Positions 11,271 through 24,800 of a stretch of DNA of 64,000 nucleotides are shown here, one piece after another; position 1 is the stretch's first letter; every line of letters starts with the position of its first letter. The notes beneath the pieces were generated by a model that made no database searches, was not told where the DNA came from, and saw nothing but the letters and a program-made list of their open reading frames with translations. Source of the stretch: Linnemannia elongata (lineage: Eukaryota; Mortierellomycota; Mortierellomycetes; Mortierellales; Mortierellaceae); NCBI GenBank assembly GCA_036320915.1, contig JAXBDG010000009.1, positions 2,658,482 through 2,722,481 on the forward strand, written 5' to 3'. Both the position numbers and the translations under genes were made by a program.

Positions 11271-14200
11271 ATGGGAGTGAAGGGTCTGTGGGAGCTGCTC
11301 CACCCGGTAGCACGCCCCATCAAGATGGACTCCCTCTCTAACAAGCACCTCGCCATTGACGCAAGTATCTGGCTCCATCAGTTCCTCAGGGGCATGCGGG
11401 ACAAGGACGGACAGGCCATCGGAAACGCCCACATCCTCGGCTTCTATCGCCGCATATGCAAGCTACTCTACTTTAACGTCAAACCCATCTTTGTCTTTGA
11501 TGGTGGCACCCCTGCCCTCAAACGTCTCACTATTGTAAGCAATATTTTATGTTGTACTTTTTTGGTCTGTATGAATCACTGCTGCATAATACTGACACTA
11601 ATAATCGTCTCATTTTGTGTGTGTTCTTATGGATACAATATAGGTCGAGCGAAGGAAGCAGAGAAGAAATAACGAAAACATGGTCAAAAAGACAGCCGAG
11701 AAACTGTTGGCAGCCCAGCTTCGTCTTCAAGCACTAGAGCAACGAAAACTAGCCAGGTAACCATCTGATGAAGGATACCTTCTAATATGAAGGCTATTCT
11801 CTACCATGAAAGCTGTAGTTTAAGCGACCTCAGGGCTGACAGTCCTCTGTGCTTACTGTACAAAATTATATGAGGTATTGTGCGTATAACAAGAAGATTG
11901 ACACATATCTGCGAATGATGTGCAAAATAGGAAAAAGAAGCAGGATCTAAAGTCATCCAACGACTCTCAACCAGGACCTGTCCGCGACTCAACTGAGAAT
12001 CCGGTCTACCTGGGAGATCTTCTCGATCCTTCAAACTCTTTCGATAAAGAGGACAAGATTCTGGATCTCTCCTCTAGCAAATATACTGGAACCGGTGGCT
12101 ACGGGGGAGGCAGTAAAGCGAAACGGGTTCAGGACAAATTTGTGCTGCCACCAATGGAAACCGACTTTGACACGCTTGCTAAAATCAGGAGCCACGACGA
12201 GCGGTTTGGTTACCACGCTGGCGAGGATGACGTTAGCGCATTTTTGGAAGACTTCAAGAAAGAGGAAGGACTCAACAATATCGACTCGGATGTCTTCAAG
12301 GCTCTTCCCTCCGAGATGCAATATGAAATCCTACAAGAGATCCGTCAACGGTCCAGAGTAACCTCCTTTGAGCGCGTTCAGGAGATGGTTCGAATAGCCG
12401 AGACGCCGATGGATTTCTCGAAATTGCAGGTCCAAGGCGTCATTCGCAGGAACACTGTCACCCACAAGCTGTTGACTGTCAACCAGACTGTCAGCAAGGT
12501 CGAGGAGACTGTCAAGCCTGGAAGGATTGCCTCCCAGCGGAATCGACAGTACCTCTTGGTCAAGAATGAGGAGGGTGGTTGGATTCTGGGCGGAAAGAAA
12601 CCTACAACTGGAGCAACAGCCGACAAGCCAGTTCAGCTCGATTCGGATGATGAAGGTGATCAGATCAAGTATGAGTTCACGACCGAGGTTCCGTGTATCA
12701 AGAGAGAGATCAAGGAAGAGGGGGACGAGGAGGGCTGGGAGAGTGACGATGATGACGACCTCGAGATGGTCGAGGTCAAGCCTGCAGCAACTCTTCGACC
12801 TCTCGCACCCAAGACTAATTCCAGTCTGGAAGACGAGAATTCGCTCGTCAACCGCCCAGAGGCGTATGCTGACGAGGATGAGTCTATCGAAAAGGTCATG
12901 GCCAAGTTTGCAGAGATGGAGGACGAGGCGGCGAGGAAACGCAGCATCGTATCGGGGCTTCCAGGAACAGAGGCTTTGCCAATGGATGTAGACGAGCTGG
13001 ACTCGTTTGACAACCTCAACTCTCTCGACACGGTGTACTCGGATGCGACTCTGGACGATATGGACGATTTCGAGGACTTGATGGAGGACGAAGAAACAGG
13101 AGAGATTGTCTCGCGCAAGGCCTACGAACGGAGACAACTACTCTTTACCCGGACCAAATCCCTTACTTGTACAGATAACAATGACAGCCATCGGCGTGCA
13201 CTTTCGGAGGAAGAAGAATCAGAGTTGGAGGACGAAGCATTTCGCAGCTATTGGGTTGGATACACACCGGAGTCGTTCAAGCACAAGCATGTTGACTTTG
13301 AGTTTATGCTGCGGGCAGTCATCACCGAATGGGAGGACGAACAGTTGTCTGAAGAACTCCACTCTGCAAAGAGAAAATTGGAAAAGTCTAATGTCAACGA
13401 CACTACAGGAGCCGAGGTTCTCCGATTCTGGACTTCATTTTTGGACTCTGTTGCTACCCGACGACAGTTTACCCAGTCGCTCGCTGCTACCACTCCAGCT
13501 TCGTCGTCTGCAATGCCAGTACCACTTGTAACTGTTTCAATTGGAGGACAGCAGCCTAGTCGGATGTCGCATGTGGATTCGTATGATGTGGAGGACATTA
13601 AGGAATTGGAAGCAGCTCAAGCCAGCGAAGACGATGAAGAGGAGCTAGTCTTAATCCGTAGATCTGCCCGTCCTTTGCCGCCCGAGCAAGTGTCACAGGT
13701 TGGGCTGTCGTCTTCGATGGAAACTCTCAAGCAACCAGAGGGGGCACCGGATGATTCAACCAAGAGTGCCTCAGTTTCGCCGCACCTTGATTTTGGCTCA
13801 TCGATCCTTAAGCAACGTTCAGGCGTCCATGTCATCCCAGTGCAGGATGACGCCGTGAGAAAACCTGAGAATACGGCGCTGGTTTCGGAGTCAGCCATTG
13901 GTATTGTTCCACAGGTCGATGCGGAAGACCTTGCTATTGATAGCGATGTCGAACCCACCGTGCCAAGTCCCAATCGTAACTCTGTTATACCGCCCGTGGA
14001 GATGGAAAGTGAAGAGGAGCAACTTGGCAGTGTACTGGACATTGGTAAGCTTGGTTATGACATGACACGCGTCAAGTTGTTATATAATTGCAATGAGATA
14101 ATCTTCTATTGATATGCTAATTCAAATGCATTTTCTATTGGCCTTGAACTAATAGCTAAAGTAACCGGTGAGGAGGATATTGAGGAGGAGGAAGATGATG

Positions 14201-16147
14201 AGGACGATGCGCACAGTGCAGACTTGGAAAACGAGGAGCAAGACTTTACCAACCTCTTCCCGGACATGGCGTTGCTGCCTGGCGCACTGCTTATCTCTAA
14301 GGAAGCAGCTCCAACCCGCACAGCAGAGGAACAGAAGGCCATAGATGAACAGGAGGCGGTCAAGATGTTTGAGGAGTCTCGACAACTCCAAAGCGAGATC
14401 AAAGGACTTCGGGATCAGCACCGCAAGCACCAGCGGAATGCGGAGGACCTTACCGAATCGATGATTGCCGAGACCCAGATGTTGTTGAAGCTCTTTGGAA
14501 TCCCATATATCGTAGCGCCCATGGAAGCCGAAGCCCAGTGTGCAGATTTGCAACTCCGGGGTGTAGTTGAGGGTATTCTGACGGAAGATAGTGACGTGTT
14601 CCTTTTTGGTGGTGTTCGGGTCTTTAAGAACGTCTTCCGGGAAGAGAAATATGTCGAGTGTTATTTGATGAGCGATATTGAGCGCGATCTGGGGGTTGGA
14701 CGTGACCGACTCGTGTCGTTGGCCTATCTCCTGGGAAGCGATTATACGACCGGTATCAAGGGTGTTGGTCTTGTTACCGCCATGGAGATCTTGAGGCTGT
14801 TCCCGAAGCTGGAGGACTTTGCAAAGTGGTGGAGAGGAGAGCAGGTCAAGCAGGATAAGGCAGAGGGTGATTTTGAGACTTGGGATAAATCACTGGACGA
14901 ACTTGGGATGGAGCTCGACCGTGAGGTGGCTCTTGAGAAACTGGTGAGTTGCTCTACCATGTGTTTTTATATCGGCTCACTCTTATTATTGCAACTTTGT
15001 CTACATCTGCTCTGATATGCTTTATTCACATTTTTCTTTGTAGGCGAAGCAATGCAAAAAGATTCATTTGCCTTCAACATTCCCAGACCCACATATTGCG
15101 GACGCCTATGCTCACCCCATAGTTGACGATGATGACGCCAAGTTCCAATGGGGTATTCCTGATCTGGATGGTCTGCGGGATTATCTGCGCAAGAGTATGA
15201 GCTGGGATCGAGGCGAGGTCGACAGAGTTCTTCTTCCGATTATCCGACAGATGGCTGCCCAAGCGAGCCAACAGCAGACGCAGACGACGCTGGATAGCTT
15301 CTTTGATTCAACTGTTGGGATAGGCGGGTATCACAACCCCGCGAGGAAGCATTTGATCAAAAGCGCTCGGTTGAGGAAGGTGGTCAACGGATTGACGGGC
15401 CAAGCGACGACGGAGAGCGATACTGGAGCATCGGACAAAGCTTCCAAGAAGAAGAAGCAGGCTACAGCAACAAAGAAATTGACTTCCAAGCGAGCGCAGG
15501 TGGCAACCGAAGAGAAAGCCGACACGACTTCTGTTGAAGACTCGGATAGCAAGAGTAATGCTGGCGCAGACTCGACCAATGTTGGTGGAGAAAACGATAT
15601 CAACGACAGTGGCGACGATGTTACGGTTGTGGAGGTGCCTAAAGAGCAGAGGCGGATGCGTGGACATAGGACACCACAGACCAAGGTGCCTGAAGCCGTT
15701 ATTGCAGCCAAGCGACAGCTGCAATCCAAGACCATTGAGGCCAAGCTTGCCGCTCGAGATGCCGCTACAGCAGCTGCAGCTGCAGCTATCGCTGATGTGA
15801 ACATGTCTCCCGCAGAAGATTTTGCATCTCCCAAGGGCCACAAGCGAGTCAAAAGTAGCGAATCTTCGTCGTCATCAGGAAGCGATAAGTCCAGCGGGGA
15901 TGAAGATGAGGCTGACAGTCATGATTTTGCTCCTAGCCACTGGGATCTTTTGGAGGAGAGGCAGCGACAGCAACAGCAACAGCTCTCTCCTGTCAGAAAG
16001 AAGACGGCATCAATCGCAACGAGTCGCGTTGCTTCGGGAAGGGCATCATCGTTGACGGCGATGGTGTCTGCGTCGAATGCGGCGAGATATGGGTCTGTGA
16101 GCTCCAAGAGCAAGAAAGAGTTTGCACGCAAGAAAGCACGCACATAA
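11271..16147 (+). CDS. RAD2: RAD2/XPG (ERCC5) structure-specific endonuclease
   Basis: Five exons (11271-11534, 11644-11756, 11931-14044, 14156-14943, 15044-16147) give 1,460 residues. The N-domain starts with [17 protein letters not shown]; the metal-binding acids are Asp30 (AIDASIWL) and Asp77 (FVFDGG), the same positions as in yeast Rad2. A long acidic spacer (exon 3) separates it from the I-domain, where [23 protein letters not shown] and the H3TH segment [12 protein letters not shown] are intact. The long spacer distinguishes XPG/Rad2 from FEN1, EXO1 and GEN1. A PIP box (QTTLDSFF) just after the nuclease core should bind PCNA, and the Lys/Arg-rich end ([11 protein letters not shown]) looks like a nuclear signal. 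Role: 3' incision in nucleotide excision repair together with TFIIH. Ala-rich and Gln-rich tracts occur near the C-terminus. Confidence 0.96.
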
Positions 16148-16239
16148 ATTTGACAAGCATTCCGTTATTAAACTATCACAAGCATCCTTCGTCAGTGCTG
16201 TTTTTTAATTGCTTTCTCACTCGCACAAACAGTGCCTGG

Positions 16240-17980
16240 TTAACCGTCTTGATTGGCAAAGTGGTAGTAGAGTGGGATGCAGACACAGACATTGAGAACG
16301 GCAACAACGGCGATCCCGATAAAGGTCAATTTCTCTGCCCGTGTGAATCCTGTGTCCTGCAATGACTCGGGTATCCTCTTTGACACCTGGGTTGACGATG
16401 CGGCAGAGACGGTCCGCGATGATGACGACCTAGGACTTAATGCGGCTGTGGTCTCTACATCTCCCTCTACTTCTGCACGCTCTAGGATTCCCTCTGCTAT
16501 CCGGTCTATCGCCCTTGGGTGGTCAAAGTGACTATGCTCCTCCCTTTCGTCACCGTTATCGGTCTCATTCTGATTTTGTTGGAAGTACCTCTGGTGGTGA
16601 TCCAGCTTCGCCAAAGCCTTTCTCAACGACCGCTTGCCAAACATCGAAAGTGTCAATATACTGCAGACGATAAAGACGCCATTCATGATTAAAATGACCA
16701 CATTCTTCTTTTCCAGTTCCGGATTGTCGATCCCTGAGAGTCCTTTCAATAGAGACCCGATCCAAATACCGAGACAGGATCCGGGGAAGACGCCGACGGC
16801 TGTTGCCCATGTTAATGTAGTAAGGGTTATGGAGGTGATGGAGAAGAAGTACGTAATCAGGTTGAAGGGGATGGGCGTCAGTCGAAGCATGACCACGATC
16901 TTCCATCCTATTTAGTGTAGGCAAAGAAGAGATCTTCAGTAAGGAAGTAATGGATTACTGTTTTCACCTTGTCCTGTCACACAAAGATCCAACATTTCTG
17001 AAAAGGGGAGCAATAGGACACATACCATCGTCCTTGATAACCTCGTCAAGGGCTGTGAATTTGGGATGCTTGGACATCATGCCCTTGACCCAGTCATAAA
17101 AGATGTACCGCCCAAACAAGAACGATCCGATGGCGCCTAAGATATCCCCGATCAAGACAATCGCCAGGGCAAAGGGCATCGGCTTGAACAAAAACCCAGC
17201 TCCGATGGTGAAGAGGGAACCTGGGAGGAATAACCAACATGCGATCGTGTAGAAGACGATGAACAGGACTGCGCCAATGCTGCGGTGGTCATCAATGTAA
17301 CTTTTTTTTTGTGGGCATAGTAGAAAAAGAAAAGTAAACAACAAGAAAGAATGACCATCAGGACATGGATCCCATAAAAAACAAAACAAACAAATCAAAT
17401 AAAAAACAGCCATGTCATATCTACATGTTGGCAAACGTTCTAAGCATCCCACAGCGCATTCCTTTGCCAATTGTATCAGTCAGACGAACCCGAGAATGTC
17501 CTTGACATGATCCTGAACTCTGAGGACAGTAAATGCCAAAACAACAAGCGTCACCAACGCCGTCAAAAGCGCCGCCTTGATGTATGTCTGTCCCGTCCAG
17601 GTACTCGGATGAAGCCCATTGCTCATACACCACTCGCCCCACTGCTTCGCCATTGTCATCTCACCTCGTTCTCCACCTGCTCCTCTTGCTCTCCATCCTA
17701 CTCCAGCTCCCATAAATCGAATATCAGCTCCTTGAAGGGTATGTAAGCTGTGGTCGCTCCCTTCTTGTGCTCTTCCAATACTGCGCAGATTTGAGCGGGC
17801 TGTCAGTCTGGGTAACGTTGTTGAAGGCGACTGCGATTGTGCAATAAGAGGTCGCTCTTCTTCAGGGCCGCTGATGTTATCGTCCAAGTCATTATCGTAA
17901 TGGATCCTCACTACTGATTCTACAACTGGTTCCCCCTGTTCTTGCGATCGTGGGCTGTGTCTTGATGGATGTGGTGTCAT
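16240..17980 (-). CDS. TVP38/TMEM64 family (VTT/SNARE-associated) membrane protein
   Basis: Three exons on the minus strand (17980-17490, 17300-17026, 16907-16240) join in phase to 477 residues. An acidic/Ser-rich cytosolic N-terminus precedes a membrane helix (YIKAALLTALVTLVVLAFTVL). The VTT domain follows: WLFLPGSLFTIGAGFLFKP, GDILGAIGSFLFGRYIFYDW and, across the second splice, the reentrant-loop segment VVMLRLTPIPFNLITYFFS and GVFPGSCLGIWIGS. A last helix (FIGIAVVAVLNVCVCIPLYY) ends the chain. Family members (yeast Tvp38, TMEM64, related to VMP1/TMEM41B scramblases) act in Golgi/ER membranes. The first donor is GTTCGT, unusual but the only one giving an in-frame join. Tail-to-tail with RAD2, 92 bases apart. 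Confidence 0.9.
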
Positions 17981-18654
17981 TCGTAAGTATGTATGTCCTA
18001 AGTGGAGACTGCCTATGAATGATGTTTGATATAGATGCTAGGAGTAACAATGATGTTGTTGCTGAGGGAGTCGAGGAAGAAAGGAAGGGTCTATGAACAG
18101 GAGAGGAATGAGTAGAGGAAGAAAAGAAAGAGAGAAGAAAGAGGAAGAAGAGAAACAAGAGAAAGAGAAAGAAACAACCTTTATTAGTTTCTTTGCTTGG
18201 TCATAGGGCAAAACCAAAGTGTGTAACGCACGCACAGATGCGATGGTGGTCAGTGAGTGCTCAAAGTGATAGGAACGAGTGGGCATCACAGTGAGCCGTC
18301 CATTCCTCGTATTTCCGCGCCAATCCGTTTGTTTGCCAAACAATGAATGATCCGCCGCCTTTGGTTCTTTGAACTGTACAGTACTCTCCCTCCCGCCAAT
18401 GCTACGTGCTCCCTTATCCTTTCTTGATAGGACTAAACTGCATCGCCCACTCTGTTGTCTTTGCTGGCGGTCGCATGAATTAGGGAGGGCGACGGATAAT
18501 AGGGGCCAGTTGCCACAACGAATGACTCGCGAATGACCCACACTAGAATCTATCTCGTCATCCGCACGCTCGTCCGATACACCTGTTCTCTGGCAAACAA
18601 CATGCTTAGTATTGCTTAGTATTGGAAACTAGTGTTACAGGTAATATAGTAAAA
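17981..18654. other. intergenic region
   Basis: 674 bases holding the upstream region of the TVP38-like gene, including a purine-rich strand (18100-18175, GAAAGAGA-type). No convincing gene. Confidence 0.5.
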
Positions 18655-20067
18655 TTACATAAAGATGATCCTAATAGCATGCCCCACAGCTTGAACAAGA
18701 GAAACGGATCCACGGACAATATCGTCTGCACCCCAAACAACCACCTCGGCCAGCCCAATCACTCTCAGTACAGCCCATAGAACTACAAGGACAACAACTC
18801 CCTCCCAAAGCATGATGGCGCATTGAAGCCAAAGGGGCTTGCGACAGAGGAAGCAATCATGCGCCAGGAACAGTGCCACCACCATCTCACTCATCCTGCC
18901 AATCCCAAATACATCCTGCACCGCGAACGTAAACCTTGCCCTTGACCTTTGTCGCTGCAAGAGAGTGTGCTGTTGATGCTGCTGGCACTGCAATTGACCT
19001 GGTATTTGTTGTTGACAGTAGTGATTGTCCACTGAAGGAAGGGCAGAGTCAGGTGAGGACGAGGGCATTGACAGCCAGTTGCTTTTCTTGGCGACAGCCT
19101 TTACAAGAACATCCCTGTAGTTGCTGTTGCTGCTGTGGTTGTTGCTGGTGCTATTGTTGGGCAATATTAAAATCGCTTTGGGATCGATTGCATCTTTAGC
19201 CTTCCATATCCGCCTAAACTGTAGACCGGCTCCAGCTTTTCTATGGGTACCGGTTGTTATCGTCGCCGTTGTTTGTGAGTGTTTATGTGGATGAGATAAT
19301 GGCGGTGCGCGTGAATTAATCCCAGTGGAATCGTCGCTGTCGCGCCCAAATACAGATGAGGGTCCAGTCCATGCCCCCTTCGACCCCTTCGTAGAGGAAG
19401 TAGAAGCGCTGGTAGTAGCCGTGGTAGTGCCGGCGTTGGTGGAATAGTGGTCATCCAGGAGGTGTTTCTTTTGCCTTTTGATTTTCGAGAACAACCCGAC
19501 CTTATGTCGTTTTGGTCCTATGGGTGTTGTTGCTGTTGTTGTCGCTGTTGTCAAGGCAGGAAAGAGAGCCGTGGGAGGAAGGAGCATGGATGAAGAAGCA
19601 GGCGACGTCGACATAGAATTGGGTGCAAGAGTAGGGGCTAGAAGGCTGAAAAGACGTAGTGCCTGACTGTTGTAGTTATTGTTGTAGTTGTTGCTGTTCC
19701 TGTTGTTGACGTCTGAATCTGCACTGAGTACTGTTGTAGGAGAGTACTTTGAGAGCCTGTCTGGCTGTTGTTGTTGCTGCTGTCTGGATGTCGTAACTGT
19801 CCCTGTGGTACCTTTTGCTTTGACCGAAGGTTTAGACGATCTGGTGCGGGACTTGTTGAAGGCTGGAGAAAGGACAGAGGAAAGATGGGGATCGAGCTGA
19901 TTGGTATGGTCGCCGATGGGTTGTCGATAGAAGATGGTTTTGAATGACGAAGGGGATGTCATCGCTGACTGGGAATCGAGAACAGGGTACGAGAGGGTCA
20001 AGAGGAAGGAAGAGAGAGAGGGGGGGGGGGAGAGAGCGAGAGATGGAGAAGGAGGGGTTGTGGACAT
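18655..20067 (-). CDS. low-complexity protein with C-terminal membrane segments, unknown
   Basis: A single frame of 470 residues. The first ~370 are Ser/Thr/Pro/Gln/Asn-rich with homopolymer tracts (RQQQQQQPD, NNRNSNNYNNNYN) and Lys/Arg-rich clusters (KRHKVGLFSKIKRQKKH). The last ~100 are different: RFTFAVQDVFGIGRMSEMVV then hydrophobic helices around LWLQCAIMLWEGVVVLVVLW, ending near a last amphipathic helix. The conserved-looking C-terminus argues it is a real gene, while the biased N-terminus limits any assignment. The start could be the internal ATG (MTSPSSF) at about residue 36. Function unknown. Confidence 0.65.
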   Translation of the reverse strand: MSTTPPSPSLALSPPPSLSSFLLTLSYPVLDSQSAMTSPSSFKTIFYRQPIGDHTNQLDPHLSSVLSPAFNKSRTRSSKPSVKAKGTTGTVTTSRQQQQQQPDRLSKYSPTTVLSADSDVNNRNSNNYNNNYNSQALRLFSLLAPTLAPNSMSTSPASSSMLLPPTALFPALTTATTTATTPIGPKRHKVGLFSKIKRQKKHLLDDHYSTNAGTTTATTSASTSSTKGSKGAWTGPSSVFGRDSDDSTGINSRAPPLSHPHKHSQTTATITTGTHRKAGAGLQFRRIWKAKDAIDPKAILILPNNSTSNNHSSNSNYRDVLVKAVAKKSNWLSMPSSSPDSALPSVDNHYCQQQIPGQLQCQQHQQHTLLQRQRSRARFTFAVQDVFGIGRMSEMVVALFLAHDCFLCRKPLWLQCAIMLWEGVVVLVVLWAVLRVIGLAEVVVWGADDIVRGSVSLVQAVGHAIRIIFM

Positions 20068-20622
20068 GGTTTCCGTATGTCTGCCTGTCTACATATGCTA
20101 TGCTACAGCTGATATGCTGGCCTGGATTCTAATTAGTGGAATAGATTCATCGCATTTGCTACAGACATGTCTGATGCGGGAACCTGACATTGACATGTCT
20201 CATGGACCACTTCGTATGCTACAAATTACATTCTAATATCCGTATTGCTCGCTTTTTGCAGCCGGACGACATCTCGCCTCTTCATTTCCTGTCCCTGCCA
20301 TGCATTCCGTGCCTTTCGTCGTCCCTTTGTTACTTACCTAAGAGAGCACCAGACTAAAGCCCAGTAAGCACCATTGAGTAAGCCAGGCATTCAGGCATAC
20401 GGACAAGGCATTCGACACTCTCTCGCTCTCGCTCTCCGCCTAGCCGGCAATGCTATTGACTGGATCGAGAACCTTTTTCTCTGATTCTATTAGTTACATT
20501 AGAAGTATATCTGCATCCATCTTGCAAGAACAAGTCAATGGCTCGCATGGACGGTAATCCACAACATTGTCAACTACCTTTCATATGATAAGCACCTCAA
20601 TAGCCTGGTTTACTCCGGGAGC

Positions 20623-20671
<49 letters not shown>

Positions 20672-21865
20672 TCCATCTCATTGAATTGCGCGCTCCTAAA
20701 AAAAGGAGCTTTCTCCTTCGTTCCCGTTCTTCCTTTGACCCCCTTTTTTTGTTGTTTCCATCACTCCGTTGCCTTGCAAAAGTCCTTCGTTGAACTAAAC
20801 GGCAAAGGCGACTTTTTCTTCCTACTTTCGGTCTTTGTCATTCAAAGACAAAGAGCACTAAAGAGTTTTGTTAACAGACGCAGAGGACATCTGAATGGCT
20901 TTCATTGCTGTTCCTTCTCTGCCTTTGATCTTCCTGAACCCCCTGACTGATTTCACTATCGTCGACGACATCCATTGCGTCCAGCAATCACGAACACCTG
21001 TCAAAGCACAGAATGGCGTTTTTCAAGGAGAATGACAAGACTAGTCGAGAGAGAGAGAGAGAGAGAGAGAGAGTTAGAGAGCGCCTTTTCTCCATTGGTT
21101 TACGTTGTAAAAGACATCTCGGACGATGTTCATTGGGGCACGATAATGTAGAAAACAGACCAAGAGAGAAAGATGCCAGAAGCGATTAGTGCATGACTTG
21201 ACCATGCTTGGCTTGTTTTTGAGCGTGTGGCGCGAGAGAACGGTCGATTGCTCGCCCCTTTATTCGTTTGGAGTTCATCTTCGTTCTTTATTACCTTCGC
21301 ACCTCTCCTCTACTCTCGTTTTTTCTTCTTCTTTTCTTTCCCTCCCTTTTGTTTTATCCTTTTCTCTATTTATCTCTATTTATCTCTCTCCCTCTCCCTC
21401 TCTTTCCCTCTCTCCCTCTCTCTCCCTCTCTCTCTCCACCGTTCCCTCTTCCCCCTCTCTTCATCCCAACTCTCTGGTACAACGACACTTCTTGCTGACC
21501 TAACGCGCTCCCGTCCCTTAATACGTCCTTAGTCCTCTGTGCCTGTGAACAGCCAATACCCTCCCGCGCTTGGCGCCTTCCAACCGACTTCCACTTTCAC
21601 GACGGCATTTTTCTATTCTCAAGAACAACAACCCTACAGCAGAAACTACTCGTTCCGTAATATACTACAACCTCCGTGAACAATCGGGATAGCCTATCCT
21701 AACGGGGATAACGTCCATCTTCTGACTATAACAATAGGTATGAAACTCTTGAACAGCTCCTTCCTCCATGTGTTTGTTTACCGCAATGCAAGTGCCTTGA
21801 GGACGTGATGCTTAACGACCAACATTCCTTATCTACCATTTACATTTGTCTACCTTCACAGAATC
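20068..21865. other. long intergenic region with (TC)n and (GA)n microsatellites
   Basis: 1.8 kb without a supported gene. A (TC)n tract lies at about 20627-20668, a (GA)n tract at about 21046-21073, and a CT-rich stretch at 21300-21440; the short frames here are by-products of these repeats. The right part is the promoter and leader of the arrestin-like gene, with a candidate 5'-UTR intron at 21738-21861 (donor GTATGA, acceptor TTCACAG) just 4 bases before the ATG. Confidence 0.6.
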
Positions 21866-24800
21866 ATGATACAAGGCCGAGTCTCAATAGATAATGGCCA
21901 AGTCGACTTGCCACACTTGACACTCGAGGATCCTCTTTCTCCGCCTCCGCTAGAAACGCCTACCAAAGGTCCAGTCGATGCCGATGATGAACCCCCTTCG
22001 AATCTACTTGACATTGTCCACACCTTGGCAGTAACAGACAACCAACATCACTACCAATCGTCCCATACGGCAGTTGGCACAAGTGCATCGACCGCAACAA
22101 CCATCACCTTCCAGTTGCAAGATGACGATGACTCTAACAGCAATTCCGCGCCGACTTTGACAGCACTTGACGAGGAAGCAGAAGTTACCGTGGCAAAGAA
22201 GGACAAGGAGGCGTCCAACCAAGACTCAGGCACTGCATTCCCCGCTGAGGAACACGAGCATATCGACAGCAGCCAAGAGTCCATTCGGGAAACAACAGTC
22301 CTAGGTGGGCATTGTCCCAAACCACTTCAGGAGAGCCTCGTCCAGCACGGACCTCAGCCACTCGCTCTTCCAGTCTTGGATGTTCCAGCCACGCTGTTGA
22401 CAGCGACCATCAGCCCAACACACAGTTATTTATATCCGGATGACGACGAGGATGTAGGCGAGAGAGGCACGGTTGTGATCCTCACTCGTAGCCATCACCA
22501 AGGCTTTCGACGGGGCTCCATAGATTCGGTATCGACAGTCTCATCAGCCGAAGCGTCCATTTCCTGTGACACTGCCCGCGTTCAAAAGGTTGACGATCTG
22601 GCCGCTTCTTCCTCTGAGGAAGAGTTGTGTCCAGGTACGCCTGTCCCAAGTGAAGGGGCCAACACAAGTGTGGGCGAATCGGCCTTTATTCTTCAACCCA
22701 GTGGTTTCGAGCCGCACGACAATATTGTCGCGACCATCACCGGATCGCACTCCCCATCCTCCTCATCCTCAGTGTCGCCCTCAACAGTCTCCTCTCCAGT
22801 CACTCAGACCCATCAACCAAGACCATTCTCTCAACAGTCCTTCCCAACTTCTTGCGTTCAAACTCCACCCCCCTCAACTCAAACCAATCCTTTGGCGATC
22901 GAAGAGGATGAGCTTCACTTCCGCCACTTCCGACGCTCGCGCAGCTTACCATCTTCACCAAAGTCCTTCGGCTCCTTCGAAGTCGTGTCGCTCTCGGCAT
23001 TCGACAGCCCGCTGGTGATGACTAATCGATTTTCCGAGTATATCTCTGCGCCCAAGCTGGAGCAAGAGCTTTCCTGCGACTGGTTGCCGTCGCAACACTC
23101 GCCAACGTGCCCTCTGCATTATGGCTCGGACAAGGGGGGTGCGATGGTAACTCAGGAGGACTTGCAGGATGAACCCAATTCATTGGTGTCAGAGTCTTTT
23201 ACATCGCAGCCACAACTCTTAACCTTACCCGGAGAGCGACCCAGACGACAATCCCTCCTCTCACCCCGGCAGCTTCAACGACTGAGTCGACAAAAGGATA
23301 TATTTCAGCCACGCGCAAAAGAAACAACAGCACCAATATGGAAGACACGACTGGGGTACCTGGGCAAAGATCACCGCAAAACGACTCACAGGAAGGCGAA
23401 AGTGTCTTCGGCCCAGGGAAATGGCAGCGACATCAAGGATTACAATAGCACGCTCACGTCTGGACAAAGAGGCTCTCGCTTGACTACACCCTCGGTCCCT
23501 TCAATTGTCTTCCAGCTCCATCAAACCGAGATCTCAACGGAGCGACCATCTGTCTCTGGACGATTGATTCTCCATATCCCTCGGCGAGCTGGCAAGAAGT
23601 TTCACTTTGTCTCGCTGGCACTGCATCTCCGCCTGAAGGAATCCATCGCATGGACACGCCACGACCTTTTCTCATTTGAGGTCGAGAATCATCATTGGGC
23701 TCAGACTGTTTGGGACAAGAAGATGATGATACCTTTCCAGGATCGACAGGTCGAGGAAGGAGATGCGGAGGCCTTTGGTTCCAGGATGGCCAAAGGAATC
23801 TCGCCTGCAGCAGCGATTGCAGCAGCAGCATTAACAGCACCGCCAAGATCTAGTTCAGCTACAGTACCAACATCAACAGCCCACGGAGACAATGCAGATA
23901 CCCCAGACTCTTCGCATATTCAATCAGTAATACCCCAGACGGAAAGCTTTGCTTTGGGTGGTCAGTGCAACCAACAACCTCGTTTGACTGACAGGGAACG
24001 ACTGGTCGTCAAGACTGACAGTCATCCCGACTCCGCAGCGACTCAAGGCATGGCGATGGATGAATGGAGATGGGAGTGGCTTCTTCCAGTCACCAGGAAC
24101 GAGGTGCGTCCAGAGAGCTTTGAAGGGTCTATGGGTATGGTCTGGTACGAGCTGGAGGCCAAGTGTCTCTTTCGGTGGGACGATGTCGACAAAGATGGTA
24201 ACGTTATTCCTAACAACAATACCATCATGACCGCCAGCGAATTGAGCACCCTTGCAGGAACGGATAACATGGACCACGGGCGGCCCAGAGTGACCAAGAA
24301 TCCTTCTGGCTCCCGCAAGTTACTCAAAGGTTTCGGAGGTAAAGAACGCCCTTGATACCGCAATCACATAACTACACGTTGCGCTGTTCTTTTCAATGCT
24401 GCCCTAACGCGTACTATTGGCATCTGCCGTTTTAACGCCTAGCATCGACAAAGAAGGCGAAATCGATTGCTCAGGCCTTTGGAAAGCTACGTGTTGGAAA
24501 CAAACCCAAGATTACCACTGGGGTGGGTGACTTCAACATACCGTCTTTGCACGAACAGTACATTCAAAACAGCATCCGCAAGACCCAGGAAGCTGCCGAA
24601 GCTGCTGCCATTGCCGCTGCCACCTCTGCCGCTGTGGAAGCTGCTGAAGTAGCCAGAGTGGCGGTGACGCATCTCGGTTATTGTCCCGATTCGAGACAAG
24701 GAAAGCAAGCTCAAGGAGCTGAACATCATGACCAAAAATCGGAGAGTGCTGGCGGTTCGGGACGTTCTTCAGATGGTTCGATCGCGGCTGAAGACCAAAA

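Noticed and set aside
20567..21532. Open frames of 76-127 codons
   Set aside because: They arise from (TC)n and CT-rich tracts, giving Leu/Ser/Pro strings only.
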